NCBI RefSeq assembly: GCF_013341275.1
Contig: NZ_CP054476.1
Coordinates: 2,468,988-2,532,987, forward strand
DNA from: Methyloligella sp. GL2
GTDB taxonomy: Bacteria > Pseudomonadota > Alphaproteobacteria > Rhizobiales > Methyloligellaceae
Length of the DNA: 64,000 bases
Direction: 5' to 3'
Numbering within the stretch: the first letter of the stretch is position 1; every line of letters starts with the position of its first letter. Made by a program: the position numbers and the translations under genes. Shown in pieces: positions 8,933 to 17,028 of the stretch. Below the pieces are notes generated by a model. The model did no database searches and was not told the origin of the DNA. It saw nothing but the letters and a program-made list of their open reading frames with translations.

Positions 8933-9193
8933 CTAGCGGGAGCAGCCGATCTCCGCTTCGATAGCCTTCACGATGGCGCGGGTGGGGCAGACATTCTCGC
9001 ACGGAATGCCGTCGCCATCGCCGTCGGCGCGGGGGTGGGTGCCGGCGCACCAGGCGCGCACCGCCTGCTCGCAGCTATAATAGGATTTGCAGCTCGCCGC
9101 CGCGGCGGGGCCGGCGGCCACGGTGAGCGCCAGCATGAGCGCTACGGTCAGCATTACCATCGGCGCCACCGCCGGCACGATTGAACATCGCAT
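8933..9193 (-). CDS. Small secreted excalibur-domain protein
   Basis: 86 residues from ATG 9193, chosen for the GGGGGG ribosome-binding site 9 bp upstream; a longer frame starts at 9229. A hydrophobic signal peptide ends at AAAASCKSYYSC. The C-terminal part has the excalibur calcium-binding motif DGDGDGIPCENVC with paired cysteines (four more Cys nearby). The domain is usually extracytoplasmic and found with nucleases or as single small proteins; no catalytic domain is present here. Confidence 0.75.
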   Translation of the reverse strand: MRCSIVPAVAPMVMLTVALMLALTVAAGPAAAASCKSYYSCEQAVRAWCAGTHPRADGDGDGIPCENVCPTRAIVKAIEAEIGCSR

Positions 9194-9638
9194 CGCGATC
9201 GCCCCCCTTCCAAACTGGAATGCGACCACGGTTCCGGCTTTTCTTCAACCTACGGGAGCGCCGATACTTAACCTCTAGCGGCCCTCGCCTGCCGTCCGCC
9301 CGGCGCCGCGCCCGCGTCGTTTTGCGCCAGAGCACGCCGGAAAATGGCGCTTTGCCTAGGGTTGCGCTGTCTCGTCCTACGCCCCCGCCACAGGATGACG
9401 CCGTCGCCGCTCGATTTCGGCCATGATTGGCGATTAACGCGAGCCCGGCCTTCGCTGCGGCCCGCCCGTTCATCTCAAGTTAAGGCGCGGTTTGCCAGGA
9501 TTTCGGCGCTTTTCGCTGCGGATCCATGAAGATAAGCGAAAGGCTGAAACGACCCGCCCTTGCGCGAAAGCAAGTGGAAACCAATTTGTAATAGGGTCTG
9601 TTTCGAACCCCCGTCTGCAAACAGTTATTGGTCCCCTC
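9194..9638. other. Intergenic region, divergent promoters
   Basis: 445 bp between the divergently transcribed excalibur and L,D-transpeptidase genes. It should hold both promoters. I see no hairpin repeat, RNA gene or convincing short protein in it. Confidence 0.5.
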
Positions 9639-10304
9639 ATGGCGTATCACCGTTTCGAACGTATTCTTCACACCGCGTCCCACCCCGTGGCGCTGATGGC
9701 GCTCGGCCTCGTCATTGCCGTCGCCCTCGCCTTCGCCTCGCCGGCGAATGCCGCGGTGCAGATCAATATCGACAAGAGCACCCAGAAGATGGACGTGCTG
9801 GTCGATGGCGTGCCGACCTATCATTGGAATGTCTCCACCGGGCTTGCCGGCTACGACACCCCGTCGGGCAGCTACACCCCGTTCCGCATGGAGGCGGATC
9901 ATTATTCCCGCCAGTATGACGATGCGCCGATGCCGCATTCGATCTTCTTCACCCATCAGGGCCACGCCATCCACGGCACCATGGACCAGCGCTATATGGG
10001 CCGCGCCGCCAGCCACGGCTGCGTGCGGCTGATGCCGGCCAATGCGGCGGTGCTTTACGACCTGGTGAAAGAGCAAGGCATGACCAACACCAGCGTCTCG
10101 ATCTACGGCACCATTCCCGGCGGACCGGGCGGGCAGCAAATGGCCGATCAGGACCGCCGCCGCCAGGGGCCGGGCTGGTTCTCCTTCGGCGATCCGCGTT
10201 CTTCCCAGCCGGCCTACGCGCCGGCCAATCAGGATTATCAGGTCTACAACTCCCGCGCCGAGCGCCGGGCCGCCCGCCGCGCCGCCCGCCGCGCGCGGAA
10301 CTAA
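9639..10304 (+). CDS. L,D-transpeptidase (YkuD domain)
   Basis: 221 residues from ATG 9639, the start that gives an N-terminal signal/anchor segment (about residues 17-38, ending ASPANAA); an upstream in-frame start at 9492 would add an unlikely leader. The YkuD catalytic motif reads HGTMDQRYMGRAASHGCVR with Cys128 as nucleophile. Such enzymes form 3-3 crosslinks in peptidoglycan or attach lipoproteins to it in the periplasm. The C-terminus is Arg-rich (ERRAARRAARRARN). A rho-independent terminator follows. Confidence 0.88.
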   Translation: MAYHRFERILHTASHPVALMALGLVIAVALAFASPANAAVQINIDKSTQKMDVLVDGVPTYHWNVSTGLAGYDTPSGSYTPFRMEADHYSRQYDDAPMPHSIFFTHQGHAIHGTMDQRYMGRAASHGCVRLMPANAAVLYDLVKEQGMTNTSVSIYGTIPGGPGGQQMADQDRRRQGPGWFSFGDPRSSQPAYAPANQDYQVYNSRAERRAARRAARRARN

Positions 10305-10342
10305 CGGCCGGCTTTTCCGGCTCCTCTCAGGCTCTTCAAAAC

Positions 10343-10368
10343 CCGGCGCCCCTCGCGCCGGTTTTTTT
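10343..10368 (+). terminator. Rho-independent terminator
   Basis: Stem CCGGCGC (10343-10349) and GCGCCGG (10355-10361) with a 5-nt loop, followed by seven T. It ends the L,D-transpeptidase transcript. Confidence 0.9.
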
Positions 10369-10371
10369 GTG

Positions 10372-10450
10372 TTTTAAGTGCGCTACCGGCCTCCGGCCTA
10401 CTTGAGCGCGGTTTAAGTGCGCTACCGGCCTCCGGCCTACTTGAGCGCGG
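10372..10450. repeat. Two tandem 39-bp units of the small hairpin element (type S)
   Basis: Cores GCGCTACCGGCCTCC... at 10380-10409 and 10419-10448 are identical, each ending TACTTGAGCGC. Outer arms GCGCT/AGCGC and inner GGCC/GGCC arms form a nested hairpin. Each unit is preceded by TTTAAGT, giving a 39-bp period, the same period seen at 16651-16758. Confidence 0.85.
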
Positions 10451-11052
10451 GGTTTACCTCTCCCAGGGGGAGAGGTCGGATCGCGTTCCGCGATCCGGGT
10501 GAGGGGTTACGGCCTCTCGATAGCGCGGCCCCCCTCACCCCATCCCTCTCCCCACCGGGGAGAGGGAGATCCGCGCCGCCAGCGCTTCATCCGGTCGCCA
10601 GTCGCCCCCTGCCCTGCACTTCCCTTCGTCACCCCCGGGCTTGACCCGGGGGTCCATGCCGTTCCCAAGCCGCTTGCGTCCGACGCTTAAGGACACTGCT
10701 CCCCGTGCTGTGAAGTCACGGCGTGCCGAGGTGCCCGCTTTGGCGGGCCTCGAAGCATGGGGCCTTCACCCTTCGAGACGGCGCGGTTCCCGCGCCCCTC
10801 AGGGTGAGGAGCAAAGGCCATCCCGAACAGCCTCATGGTGAGGGCGCTTCGCCAAGGGCGAAGCGTGTCTCGAACCATGACGCCAGCCGCATTCTTCGAA
10901 GCGCTACACCCCCCCTTGTCATCCCCGGCCTTGTGCCGGGGATCCATAACCCCTGTGGTCGATCCTTCAACGAGCGGTGGTGTTCATGGATTGCCACCCG
11001 GGTCCGGCTTCACCGGCCCGGGCGCAGGCTCAAGTCAAGCCCGGCAATGACG
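10451..11052. repeat. Composite repeat-rich intergenic block
   Basis: No gene is supported. The block contains a CCTCTCCC/GGGAGAGG palindrome (10457-10475), a perfect CGGATCGCG-TTC-CGCGATCCG hairpin (10477-10497), a type A-like element from 10627, a CCCTTCGAGACGG-containing region with CCTCAGGGTGAGG, and a further element from about 10917 to 11052 that begins TCATCCCCGGCCTTGTGCCGG and ends GCCCGGCAATGACG. The last contains an insert (10994-11042) that recurs inverted at 12047-12095. Confidence 0.7.
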
Positions 11053-11203
11053 CCAGAGGGTTGCGCACCCCACCTCCAGCTCCCTGGGTGCTTGTTTGGA
11101 GCGCTACCGCGCCCTTAACGTTGGCCACAATCTCCTAACCCTTTGGTGCTAGGGTCCGCGCGGTTTTTTGCTTGCGTGTTCAACCACGGGGAGAGTCCCT
11201 CAG

Positions 11204-12016
11204 ATGATGCGGATCGGGTTTGGCTTTGCGGCGCTTTTGGCGCTTTGCATCGTGGGGTTTTCGGGTGGCGCGGAGGCGGCGCGCTGCGGCAACAATGCGT
11301 CCGGCTTCGAGGCCTGGAAGCGGCAATTCGCGGCCGAGGCGCAGGCCCGCGGCATCGGCCGGCGCGGCATCTCCGCCCTGATGGGCACGCAATACGCCTA
11401 TGGCACCATCAAGGCCGACCGGGGCCAGCATTCCTTCAAGCTTTCGCTGGACCAGTTCATGCAAAAGCGCGGCGCTTCCACCATCGCCCGCCAGGGGCGC
11501 AGCAAGAAGGCGCAGAACGCGGCGCTGTTTGCCGCCATCGAGCGGCAATACGGCGTGCCGGCCGGGCCCTTGGTCGCCATCTGGGGGCTGGAGACGGCCT
11601 TCGGCAGCTATATGGGCAACCAGCACACCCTCTCCGCGGTGGCGACGCTGGCCTATGACTGCCGGCGCACCGAATTCTTCTCCGACCATCTGATGGCCGC
11701 TTTGCAGCTGATCGACCGGGGCCGGCTTTCCGCCTCCCAGCGCGGGGCGATGCATGGCGAGGTGGGGCAGACGCAGTTCCTGCCCAAGGCGATCCTGCTC
11801 TATGGCGTGGATGGCGACGGCAATGGGCGGGTGGATCTCAACTCCCGCGCCGACGCCCTGGCCTCCACCGCCAATTTCCTGCGCGCCCATGGCTGGCGGC
11901 CGGGGGCCGGCTATCAGCCGGGGCAGCCGAACTACCGGGCGATCCAGGGCTGGAATGCGGCGGGGGTTTATCAGCAGACGATTGCCATTGTCGGCCGGCA
12001 GATCGACGGGGGGTAG
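11204..12016 (+). CDS. Lytic murein transglycosylase, MltB-like (SLT_2)
   Basis: 270 residues from tandem ATGs at 11204/11207, preceded by GGGGAGAG. A signal peptide ends near GGAEAARC. The catalytic glutamate lies in AIWGLETAFGSYMGN (Glu130), followed by the MltB-family landmarks GEVGQTQFLPK and the calcium-like loop DGDGNGRVDL. It cleaves peptidoglycan glycan strands with 1,6-anhydro product formation in the periplasm. It stands alone, flanked by repeats. Confidence 0.9.
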   Translation: MMRIGFGFAALLALCIVGFSGGAEAARCGNNASGFEAWKRQFAAEAQARGIGRRGISALMGTQYAYGTIKADRGQHSFKLSLDQFMQKRGASTIARQGRSKKAQNAALFAAIERQYGVPAGPLVAIWGLETAFGSYMGNQHTLSAVATLAYDCRRTEFFSDHLMAALQLIDRGRLSASQRGAMHGEVGQTQFLPKAILLYGVDGDGNGRVDLNSRADALASTANFLRAHGWRPGAGYQPGQPNYRAIQGWNAAGVYQQTIAIVGRQIDGG

Positions 12017-12036
12017 GCGGGCTACCCCCTTCCCTT

Positions 12037-12238
12037 CGTCACCCCCGGGCTTGACTTGAGCCTGCGCCCGGGCCGGCAATTCCGGACCCGGGTGGGGGTC
12101 CATGCCATTCCCAACCCGCTGGTTCCCGACGCTTAAGGGCACCGCTCCCCGTGCTGTGAAGTCACGGCGTGGATGCCCGGAGCTCTCATTTGCGCTATCG
12201 CGCTTCGCGCTACTTGAGCGCGAGGTCCGGGCATGACG
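12037..12238. repeat. Type A palindromic element carrying two inserts
   Basis: Same start (CGTCACCCCCGGGCTTGAC) and end (TCCGGGCATGACG) as other type A elements. Its first palindrome is interrupted by a segment at 12047-12095, inverted relative to 10994-11042. Its terminal palindrome ATGCCCGGA/TCCGGGCAT (12173-12181, 12226-12234) is split by a type S hairpin at 12192-12221. Confidence 0.85.
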
Positions 12239-12281
12239 CGGGAATTTGTGGCGAGCGCCTTCTCCCACAGAGAATCTGAAG

Positions 12282-12325
12282 CCCCCTCACCCCAACCCTC
12301 TCCCCACCGGGGAGAGGGAGAACCG
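12282..12325. repeat. CCTCTCCCC/GGGGAGAGG palindromic repeat
   Basis: CCCTCACCCCAACCCTCTCCCC followed by ACC and GGGGAGAGGG forms a strong hairpin. Similar sequence occurs at about 10530-10572 and 20575-20595. Confidence 0.75.
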
Positions 12326-12369
12326 TGCTGCCGGCGCCTCATCCGGTCGCCAGTCGCCCCCCTTCCCTT

Positions 12370-12535
12370 CGTCACCCCCGGGCTTGACCCGGGGGTCCAT
12401 GCCATTCCCAACCCGCTTGTTCCCGACGCTTAAGGGCACCGCTCCCCGTGCTGTAAAGTCACGGCGTGGATGCCCGGAACTCTCATGTGCGCTATCGCGC
12501 TTCGCGCTACTTGAGCGCGAGGTCCGGGCATGACG
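12370..12535. repeat. Type A palindromic element with a type S insert
   Basis: Nearly identical to 12037-12238 but without the first insert: here the first palindrome is intact (CCCCCGGGCTTGACCCGGGGG). The terminal arms at 12470-12478 and 12523-12531 are again split by a type S hairpin (12489-12518). The two copies probably arose by local duplication. Confidence 0.85.
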
Positions 12536-12571
12536 AAAGAGTTCGTGGCCGCGTCCGGCGCCCCCCTGCCC

Positions 12572-14629
12572 TCAAGGCGTCGGCGCATCGTCCTCCCCGT
12601 CGAAGGTCCAGTAGCGCCCGGTATCGGTGACGACGGGTTCGAGGCGGGTGCGGGATTCGGCGCGCTTTCCCTGCAGGATCAGGTCGCGCAGATCGCCGAG
12701 CACGGATTCGGAATCGGCGTAATAGCTGTGGCCGACGAAATCGGTGCTCGTGGTGCTGGCATCGATGGTGTCGATACCGGGCACGATGGTGATGCCGCCG
12801 GCGGTATCGCCGGCGCGGCGATAGCCGGCAAAGCTCTTCGAGGCCATCAGCGCATAATCGCCGGAGGAGGCATAGAGCGTGGCGCGGCGCTTGCCGGCCA
12901 GGATCTTCGGCGCGATATCGCGGCGGAAGGTGTCGGCATCGATATCCGGCGCGGCCAGGATGATCTCGTCGAACCGGTCGCGCAGCTGTGGCTCCTCCAG
13001 GAACAGCTCCTTCAGCGCGCCGGTCAGCACGCGGGTGCCCATGCTGTGGGCGATGAGATAGATGTGCTCCGCCTTGGATCTGGCGGCGAAGTCGCGCAGG
13101 AAATTCTGGAAATCGTGACGCGACCACTCGGCGTTGGTCTCGTCGACCTTGTAAGCGGCATAGCGGGCTTGCGAGGGCCAGCTATAGAACACCGGCGCGC
13201 CGGCAAAGCCGAGATCGTAGGCCATCTGGGCGGTGCGCCGGGCGGCATCGACGAAGGCGACGTTGTAGCCGTGCACGAAGATGAAGGCCGACTTGCCGGG
13301 GGCGCTTTCCACCCGCTTGGCGACGGCATCGAAGAAGCGCTGCTTGCCGGTCTCATCGACGTCGAGCAGCACCACGAAGCGCTCCGGATCGTTGCACCAT
13401 TCCAAGCGCCAGATCGACGGGGTCTCCACCTCGCCCATGCGGTGATCGCGCGGGATGGAAACCTCGACCTCGCCGAACACCAGCGGCCCGCGGTCGCCGC
13501 CGTAAATCTCCGCCGGATCGTCCGCGCCGGTATTCTTGCGGTCGGTGGCATAATAGGCCTTCACCACGGCATAGGAGGGCTGCTCGGCGCGGAAGGCGGC
13601 GCGCATGCGGGGCTGGTCCTTCTGCAGCGCCGCCGCCTCGGCATAGAGATCTTCGGCGTTTTGCTGCAGGCCTTGCGCCTCGTAGAGCCCGGCCAGGGCG
13701 TAGAGCGTCTCGATCACCAGCTCGTCGCCGCGCTCCAGCTGCGCTTTCCGGATGGCGAGCACGCGTTTCAGCAGCGGCTCGGCGTCCTTTTCGCGGCCCT
13801 GCGACTGATAAAGCCGGGCCAGCCGGTCGAGGCCTTCGGCCGCCTCCAGGCTTTCGGTGCCGTAAGTCTTCTCCTCGATGGCGAGGGCCTGTTTCAGCAG
13901 GGCTTCGGCCTCGTCGATGCGACCGGCCGATTCATAGAGGAAGGCGAGCTCGATCAGCGCCGAAACGAGGCGTGGCTGATCGGCGCCGTAGCGTTCCTTG
14001 GCAAGGGTAAGATAGCGGTGGCCGAGCTGCAGCGCGGCGTCTTCCTTGCCTGCGCGGGAAAGCTCAACGATGCGGCGGGGCACGGTTTCCAGGTCGCCGA
14101 CGCCGGCCAGCTTGGTCTTGATGGCCTCGGCCCGGGCGATCAGCTTGGCGGCTTTCGCATCGCGCCCCTGATCCTCATACAGACCGGCCAGATTATACAG
14201 GCTGGTGGCGACCAGGGCGTGATCGGGGCCGAGCCGGCGCTGGCGGATGGCAAGCGCCTTGGCCAGCAGCGGGGTGGCCGCGTCATAGCGCTGGTCCTTG
14301 CGGTAGACCCAGCCGAGCCAGGTGAGCGCGGTGGCGTATTCAGCGCTTTTTTCGCCGTAAATCTTGGCGGTCTCGGCGACATAACGCTTGGCCAGGCGCT
14401 CGGCCTTCTTCGTCTCGCCGTCTTGGACCAGGGCCGGGATCTGCCGGTTGATCCGGCTCAGATCCGCAGATTCGGCGGCAGTTGCCGAACCGGAGGCGGC
14501 GAGCAGGCAAGCGGACAGGAGAACTGCGGACAGGAGAACTGCGCCCAATAAAAATGCGGCCAGCACGGCACCTAACGGCGCGCGCACTGACCGCATGATC
14601 GTCTTAGAGCGGCAACCTTTGAAACCCAT
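12572..14629 (-). CDS. TPR-repeat protein with alpha/beta hydrolase domain (DUF900)
   Basis: 685 residues. The N-terminus has a long hydrophobic segment (about 15-50) with a possible lipobox LLSAC, suggesting an exported lipoprotein. Residues about 60-330 are tetratricopeptide repeats (for example ALYNLAGLYEDQGRDAKAAKL and LDRLARLYQSQGREKDAE). The C-terminal domain (about 345-660) is DUF900-type: VFIHGYN-like FVHGYNVAF, FYSWPSQ, and nucleophile elbow LIAHSMGTRVL. Function is unknown; the combination suggests a scaffolded serine hydrolase at the envelope. Confidence 0.8.
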   Translation of the reverse strand: MGFKGCRSKTIMRSVRAPLGAVLAAFLLGAVLLSAVLLSACLLAASGSATAAESADLSRINRQIPALVQDGETKKAERLAKRYVAETAKIYGEKSAEYATALTWLGWVYRKDQRYDAATPLLAKALAIRQRRLGPDHALVATSLYNLAGLYEDQGRDAKAAKLIARAEAIKTKLAGVGDLETVPRRIVELSRAGKEDAALQLGHRYLTLAKERYGADQPRLVSALIELAFLYESAGRIDEAEALLKQALAIEEKTYGTESLEAAEGLDRLARLYQSQGREKDAEPLLKRVLAIRKAQLERGDELVIETLYALAGLYEAQGLQQNAEDLYAEAAALQKDQPRMRAAFRAEQPSYAVVKAYYATDRKNTGADDPAEIYGGDRGPLVFGEVEVSIPRDHRMGEVETPSIWRLEWCNDPERFVVLLDVDETGKQRFFDAVAKRVESAPGKSAFIFVHGYNVAFVDAARRTAQMAYDLGFAGAPVFYSWPSQARYAAYKVDETNAEWSRHDFQNFLRDFAARSKAEHIYLIAHSMGTRVLTGALKELFLEEPQLRDRFDEIILAAPDIDADTFRRDIAPKILAGKRRATLYASSGDYALMASKSFAGYRRAGDTAGGITIVPGIDTIDASTTSTDFVGHSYYADSESVLGDLRDLILQGKRAESRTRLEPVVTDTGRYWTFDGEDDAPTP

Positions 14630-14686
14630 TCTCGCCTCCCCTTGGACGGGAGCGGGGCGGGCGCCTCTCTATCGGCGTTCCGCCGC

Positions 14687-15922
14687 TTACGCGGCCTTCT
14701 TGGCGTAGTAGGACTGCAAGCCCGCCATCACCTGCGCCTTGTCGAAATCCGCGCCCATCTCGAGCATGGCGTCGGCGAAGCGGGAGACGATCTCGGTGAT
14801 CTGCTCCTCGGACAGCTGGTTCAGGATACCGATGCGGACCTGGACCGGCTCCGACAGGGTCGGCCAGATGCCGAAGCCCTTGGCGCGGGCGCCCTGCACC
14901 AGCTCCTTCTCGCGGCCAGCCAGCTTGCCCGGCAGGTTGAGCACGACGAGGCTGGTCATGTCGGAGGTCACATCGCAGCCCATGGCCTCGACGGCCTCGC
15001 GCAGCGCGCGCTCGTGATAGGCGTAAGAGGCAGCCTTGGCGGCCTTGCCGTAGTTCAGGATGATGCGCAGCGCCTCGTGGAAGGCGGCAACCGCGTAGCA
15101 AGAATGGGTCTGGTGATAGCCCGGCGCCTCGACATCCTTGCCGTCCATGATGCCCCAATGGCGGGCATTGAGGATCGGATGGTTCACATAGGTGCGGCAG
15201 CCGCGGTCCTTCACCACCTCGATCGCCTTATCGGTGAAGGAGACCGGAGCATAGGTGAGCGGCAGGGACAGCACGCCCTTCTGCGGACAGGAGGCCCAGG
15301 CGACGACGCCCGGATAATCGTCGATGTTGAAATCGTCCACGCCGAGCGAGGAGACGGCATCGACGATGCCCATCACGCCATGCTTCACGCAGGCGTCGGA
15401 GAAGCCCTTCAGGTCGTTGATGCGGCCCGAGCCGGTCTCCCAATGGGCCATGAACGCCCACATCGGCTTGTGCTCGGCCAGCGCCTTCTCGACGGTCTCG
15501 CCGGTGACCGACTGGCCGTGGGGCGTCTCGACGATGGTGACGGAGGACGCCTTCGGATCCAGGCTGTTCTCGGCCAGCTCTTCCTTGGTGGCCGCCTTCA
15601 TGCGGATGGTCAGCGAATCGATGCCGGAGAAGGTGCCGTTGGGGAAGGCCACGACCTTGTCGCCCGGCAGGATCATCGACAGCACGCAATCGAGGCCGGT
15701 GAAGCCGGTGCCCGCCACGCCATAGGTATAGACGTTGTCGGTGCCCCAGAGCTCGCGAAGCATGTACTTCGCCTCAATCATGCCGCGAAGAACGTCGGCC
15801 TGCATGTGGTCGGCGACGCCGGTCTTGGCAAAGCGCTCCAGAACGCGCGGATCGGTGTTCCCCGGCCCGGGGCCGGCGGCCAGCGTTTCAGGGATTTCAA
15901 GCGGCGGATAGATTTTCGTCAT
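14687..15922 (-). CDS. Class V PLP-dependent aminotransferase (alanine/serine-glyoxylate type)
   Basis: 411 residues, fold type I. Visible landmarks: N-terminal GPGPGNTDPRVLE (the glyoxylate aminotransferase family has PGPTN-like), GVAGTGFTGLDC, HWETGSGRINDLKGF, DAVSSLG with cofactor-binding Asp188, and the pyridoxal-phosphate lysine in SCPQKG (Lys215). In methylotrophs with the serine cycle, serine-glyoxylate aminotransferase makes hydroxypyruvate. This N-terminus differs from the Methylobacterium enzyme, so the exact substrate is left open. No other serine-cycle gene is in the window. Confidence 0.75.
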   Translation of the reverse strand: MTKIYPPLEIPETLAAGPGPGNTDPRVLERFAKTGVADHMQADVLRGMIEAKYMLRELWGTDNVYTYGVAGTGFTGLDCVLSMILPGDKVVAFPNGTFSGIDSLTIRMKAATKEELAENSLDPKASSVTIVETPHGQSVTGETVEKALAEHKPMWAFMAHWETGSGRINDLKGFSDACVKHGVMGIVDAVSSLGVDDFNIDDYPGVVAWASCPQKGVLSLPLTYAPVSFTDKAIEVVKDRGCRTYVNHPILNARHWGIMDGKDVEAPGYHQTHSCYAVAAFHEALRIILNYGKAAKAASYAYHERALREAVEAMGCDVTSDMTSLVVLNLPGKLAGREKELVQGARAKGFGIWPTLSEPVQVRIGILNQLSEEQITEIVSRFADAMLEMGADFDKAQVMAGLQSYYAKKAA

Positions 15923-16174
15923 CGGAACACCTCAACTGATTGGCGATCGTGGAATAGTGCAGAATAATTCGGGATATCGTGTAGCGGGCAAGCCGCGGCG
16001 GGGCAAGTCCCCGGCAGCGCCCTTGGCGCAATTGTGGCGCGAATTCTAGGCCTCGCAAAGGCGGAAAAGCAGACGGCGCGCGGATGGAGCCGCGTTTTGC
16101 AACCTTTGCGGGTGCCGCGCACGCAGCCGACGGCGCGGCTGGCTGGCTCGCAGCGCCCCGGCCTCCCCTACCGC

Positions 16175-16405
16175 TTAGCGGGCGGGCCGCTCGTCGAAGA
16201 GATGGGTGATGGCGCGGCTGGCGGTGCGGCCGACATTGACCACCACATTGACCAGATCCTCGCCGGCCTCTGCGATATTGTCGGTGATGTCGTCCTGCTG
16301 CTGCGGCGCGGCCTGATCGGGCTGCCTATGGGCCGCCTGGCCCGGCCCTGCGACCAGCCCGGCTGCAGCCAGAACCAGCACGGCGATCACAACGATGCGT
16401 AGCAT
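16175..16405 (-). CDS. Small exported protein of unknown function
   Basis: 76 residues from ATG 16405 with a GGAGGGGG ribosome-binding site. An N-terminal hydrophobic segment (MLRIVVIAVLVLAAAGLVAG) looks like a signal peptide. The remainder is Gln/Asp-rich (QPDQAAPQQQDD) then an amphipathic stretch ending HLFDERPAR. I do not recognise the family. The in-frame extension upstream would run through repeats and is not credible. Confidence 0.55.
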   Translation of the reverse strand: MLRIVVIAVLVLAAAGLVAGPGQAAHRQPDQAAPQQQDDITDNIAEAGEDLVNVVVNVGRTASRAITHLFDERPAR

Positions 16406-16629
16406 GATACCCCCTCCGTCTTCTTGACGCCCGGGCCTCGGCTCTTCGGCCTCTCTTAGAAGCCGCCGCGGCGCCAAGCCATGCGGGCCGACGCAGCCCG
16501 AAGCGTTAACGAGGCTAGCACCATGGCGCGCATCGGCAATGGGGATTTTCGGTTTTCCTGCGGCGGAACGGCGCGGGGAAGAGAGGGAGAGCGAGAGAGC
16601 CCCCCAGCCGCCGGCGCCACACGCCTTCG

Positions 16630-16760
16630 TCATCCCCGGGCTTTTCATTTGCGCTACCGGCCTCTGGCCTACTTGAGCGCGTTTCGTTTGCGCTACCGGC
16701 CTCTGGCCTACTTGAGCGCGTTTCGTTTGCGCTACCGGCCTCTGGCCTACTTGAGCGCTT
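16630..16760. repeat. Three tandem 39-bp units of the type S hairpin
   Basis: Cores at 16651-16680, 16690-16719 and 16729-16758 are identical (GCGCTACCGGCCTCTGGCC then TACTTGAGCGC), separated by the constant 9-nt GTTTCGTTT. The array follows a broken type A arm (CGTCATCCCCGGGCT at about 16628). The 623-bp gap between the flanking genes holds this array and the next element and no supported gene. Confidence 0.85.
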
Positions 16761-16781
16761 GTCTGGTGCGCCACACTCCTT

Positions 16782-16908
16782 CGTCATCGCCGGGCTTGAC
16801 CCGGCGATCCATGCCGTTCCCTCGCCGCTTGCGCCCAGCGCTTAAGGTCGCCGCTCCCCGTGCTGCGGCGTAACGGCGTGGATGCCCGGATCAAGTCCGG
16901 GCATGACG
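16782..16908. repeat. Type A palindromic element
   Basis: CGTCATCGCCGGGCTTGACC at the left, intact terminal palindrome ATGCCCGGATCAAGTCCGGG and CATGACG at the right. It is almost identical to 8217-8343 and represents the form without an insert. Confidence 0.85.
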
Positions 16909-16936
16909 ACCCGTATTTGCGGCAAAGGCCAGACAC

Positions 16937-16976
16937 AAAAAACCCCGGGGCGAGGCGTGCCTCGCATCCGGGGTTT
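16937..16976 (-). terminator. Rho-independent terminator
   Basis: On the minus strand, stem AAACCCCGG / CCGGGGTTT (16968-16976 and 16940-16948), with an inner GCGAGGC/GCCTCGC stem, is followed by a T run (16937-16940). It lies 52 bp after the stop of the Gly-rich repeat protein. Confidence 0.85.
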
Positions 16977-17028
16977 CATCGTCTCAAGCAAAAGCGCTCA
17001 GCAGCGCCCTCAAGAGATTAAGTGCAGA

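Noticed and set aside
12530..14551. Long plus-strand frame opposite the TPR/DUF900 gene
   Set aside because: Low-complexity Gly/Ala/Val translation without motifs, while the minus strand shows TPRs and a hydrolase elbow.
14687..15922. Confident naming as serine-glyoxylate aminotransferase SgaA
   Set aside because: Fold and active-site lysine agree, but the N-terminal motif differs from the Methylobacterium enzyme and no serine-cycle neighbours are present.
16651..16758. Regularly spaced identical repeats that look like a small CRISPR array
   Set aside because: The linkers between units are identical rather than unique spacers, units are nested hairpins found singly elsewhere, and no cas gene is in the window.
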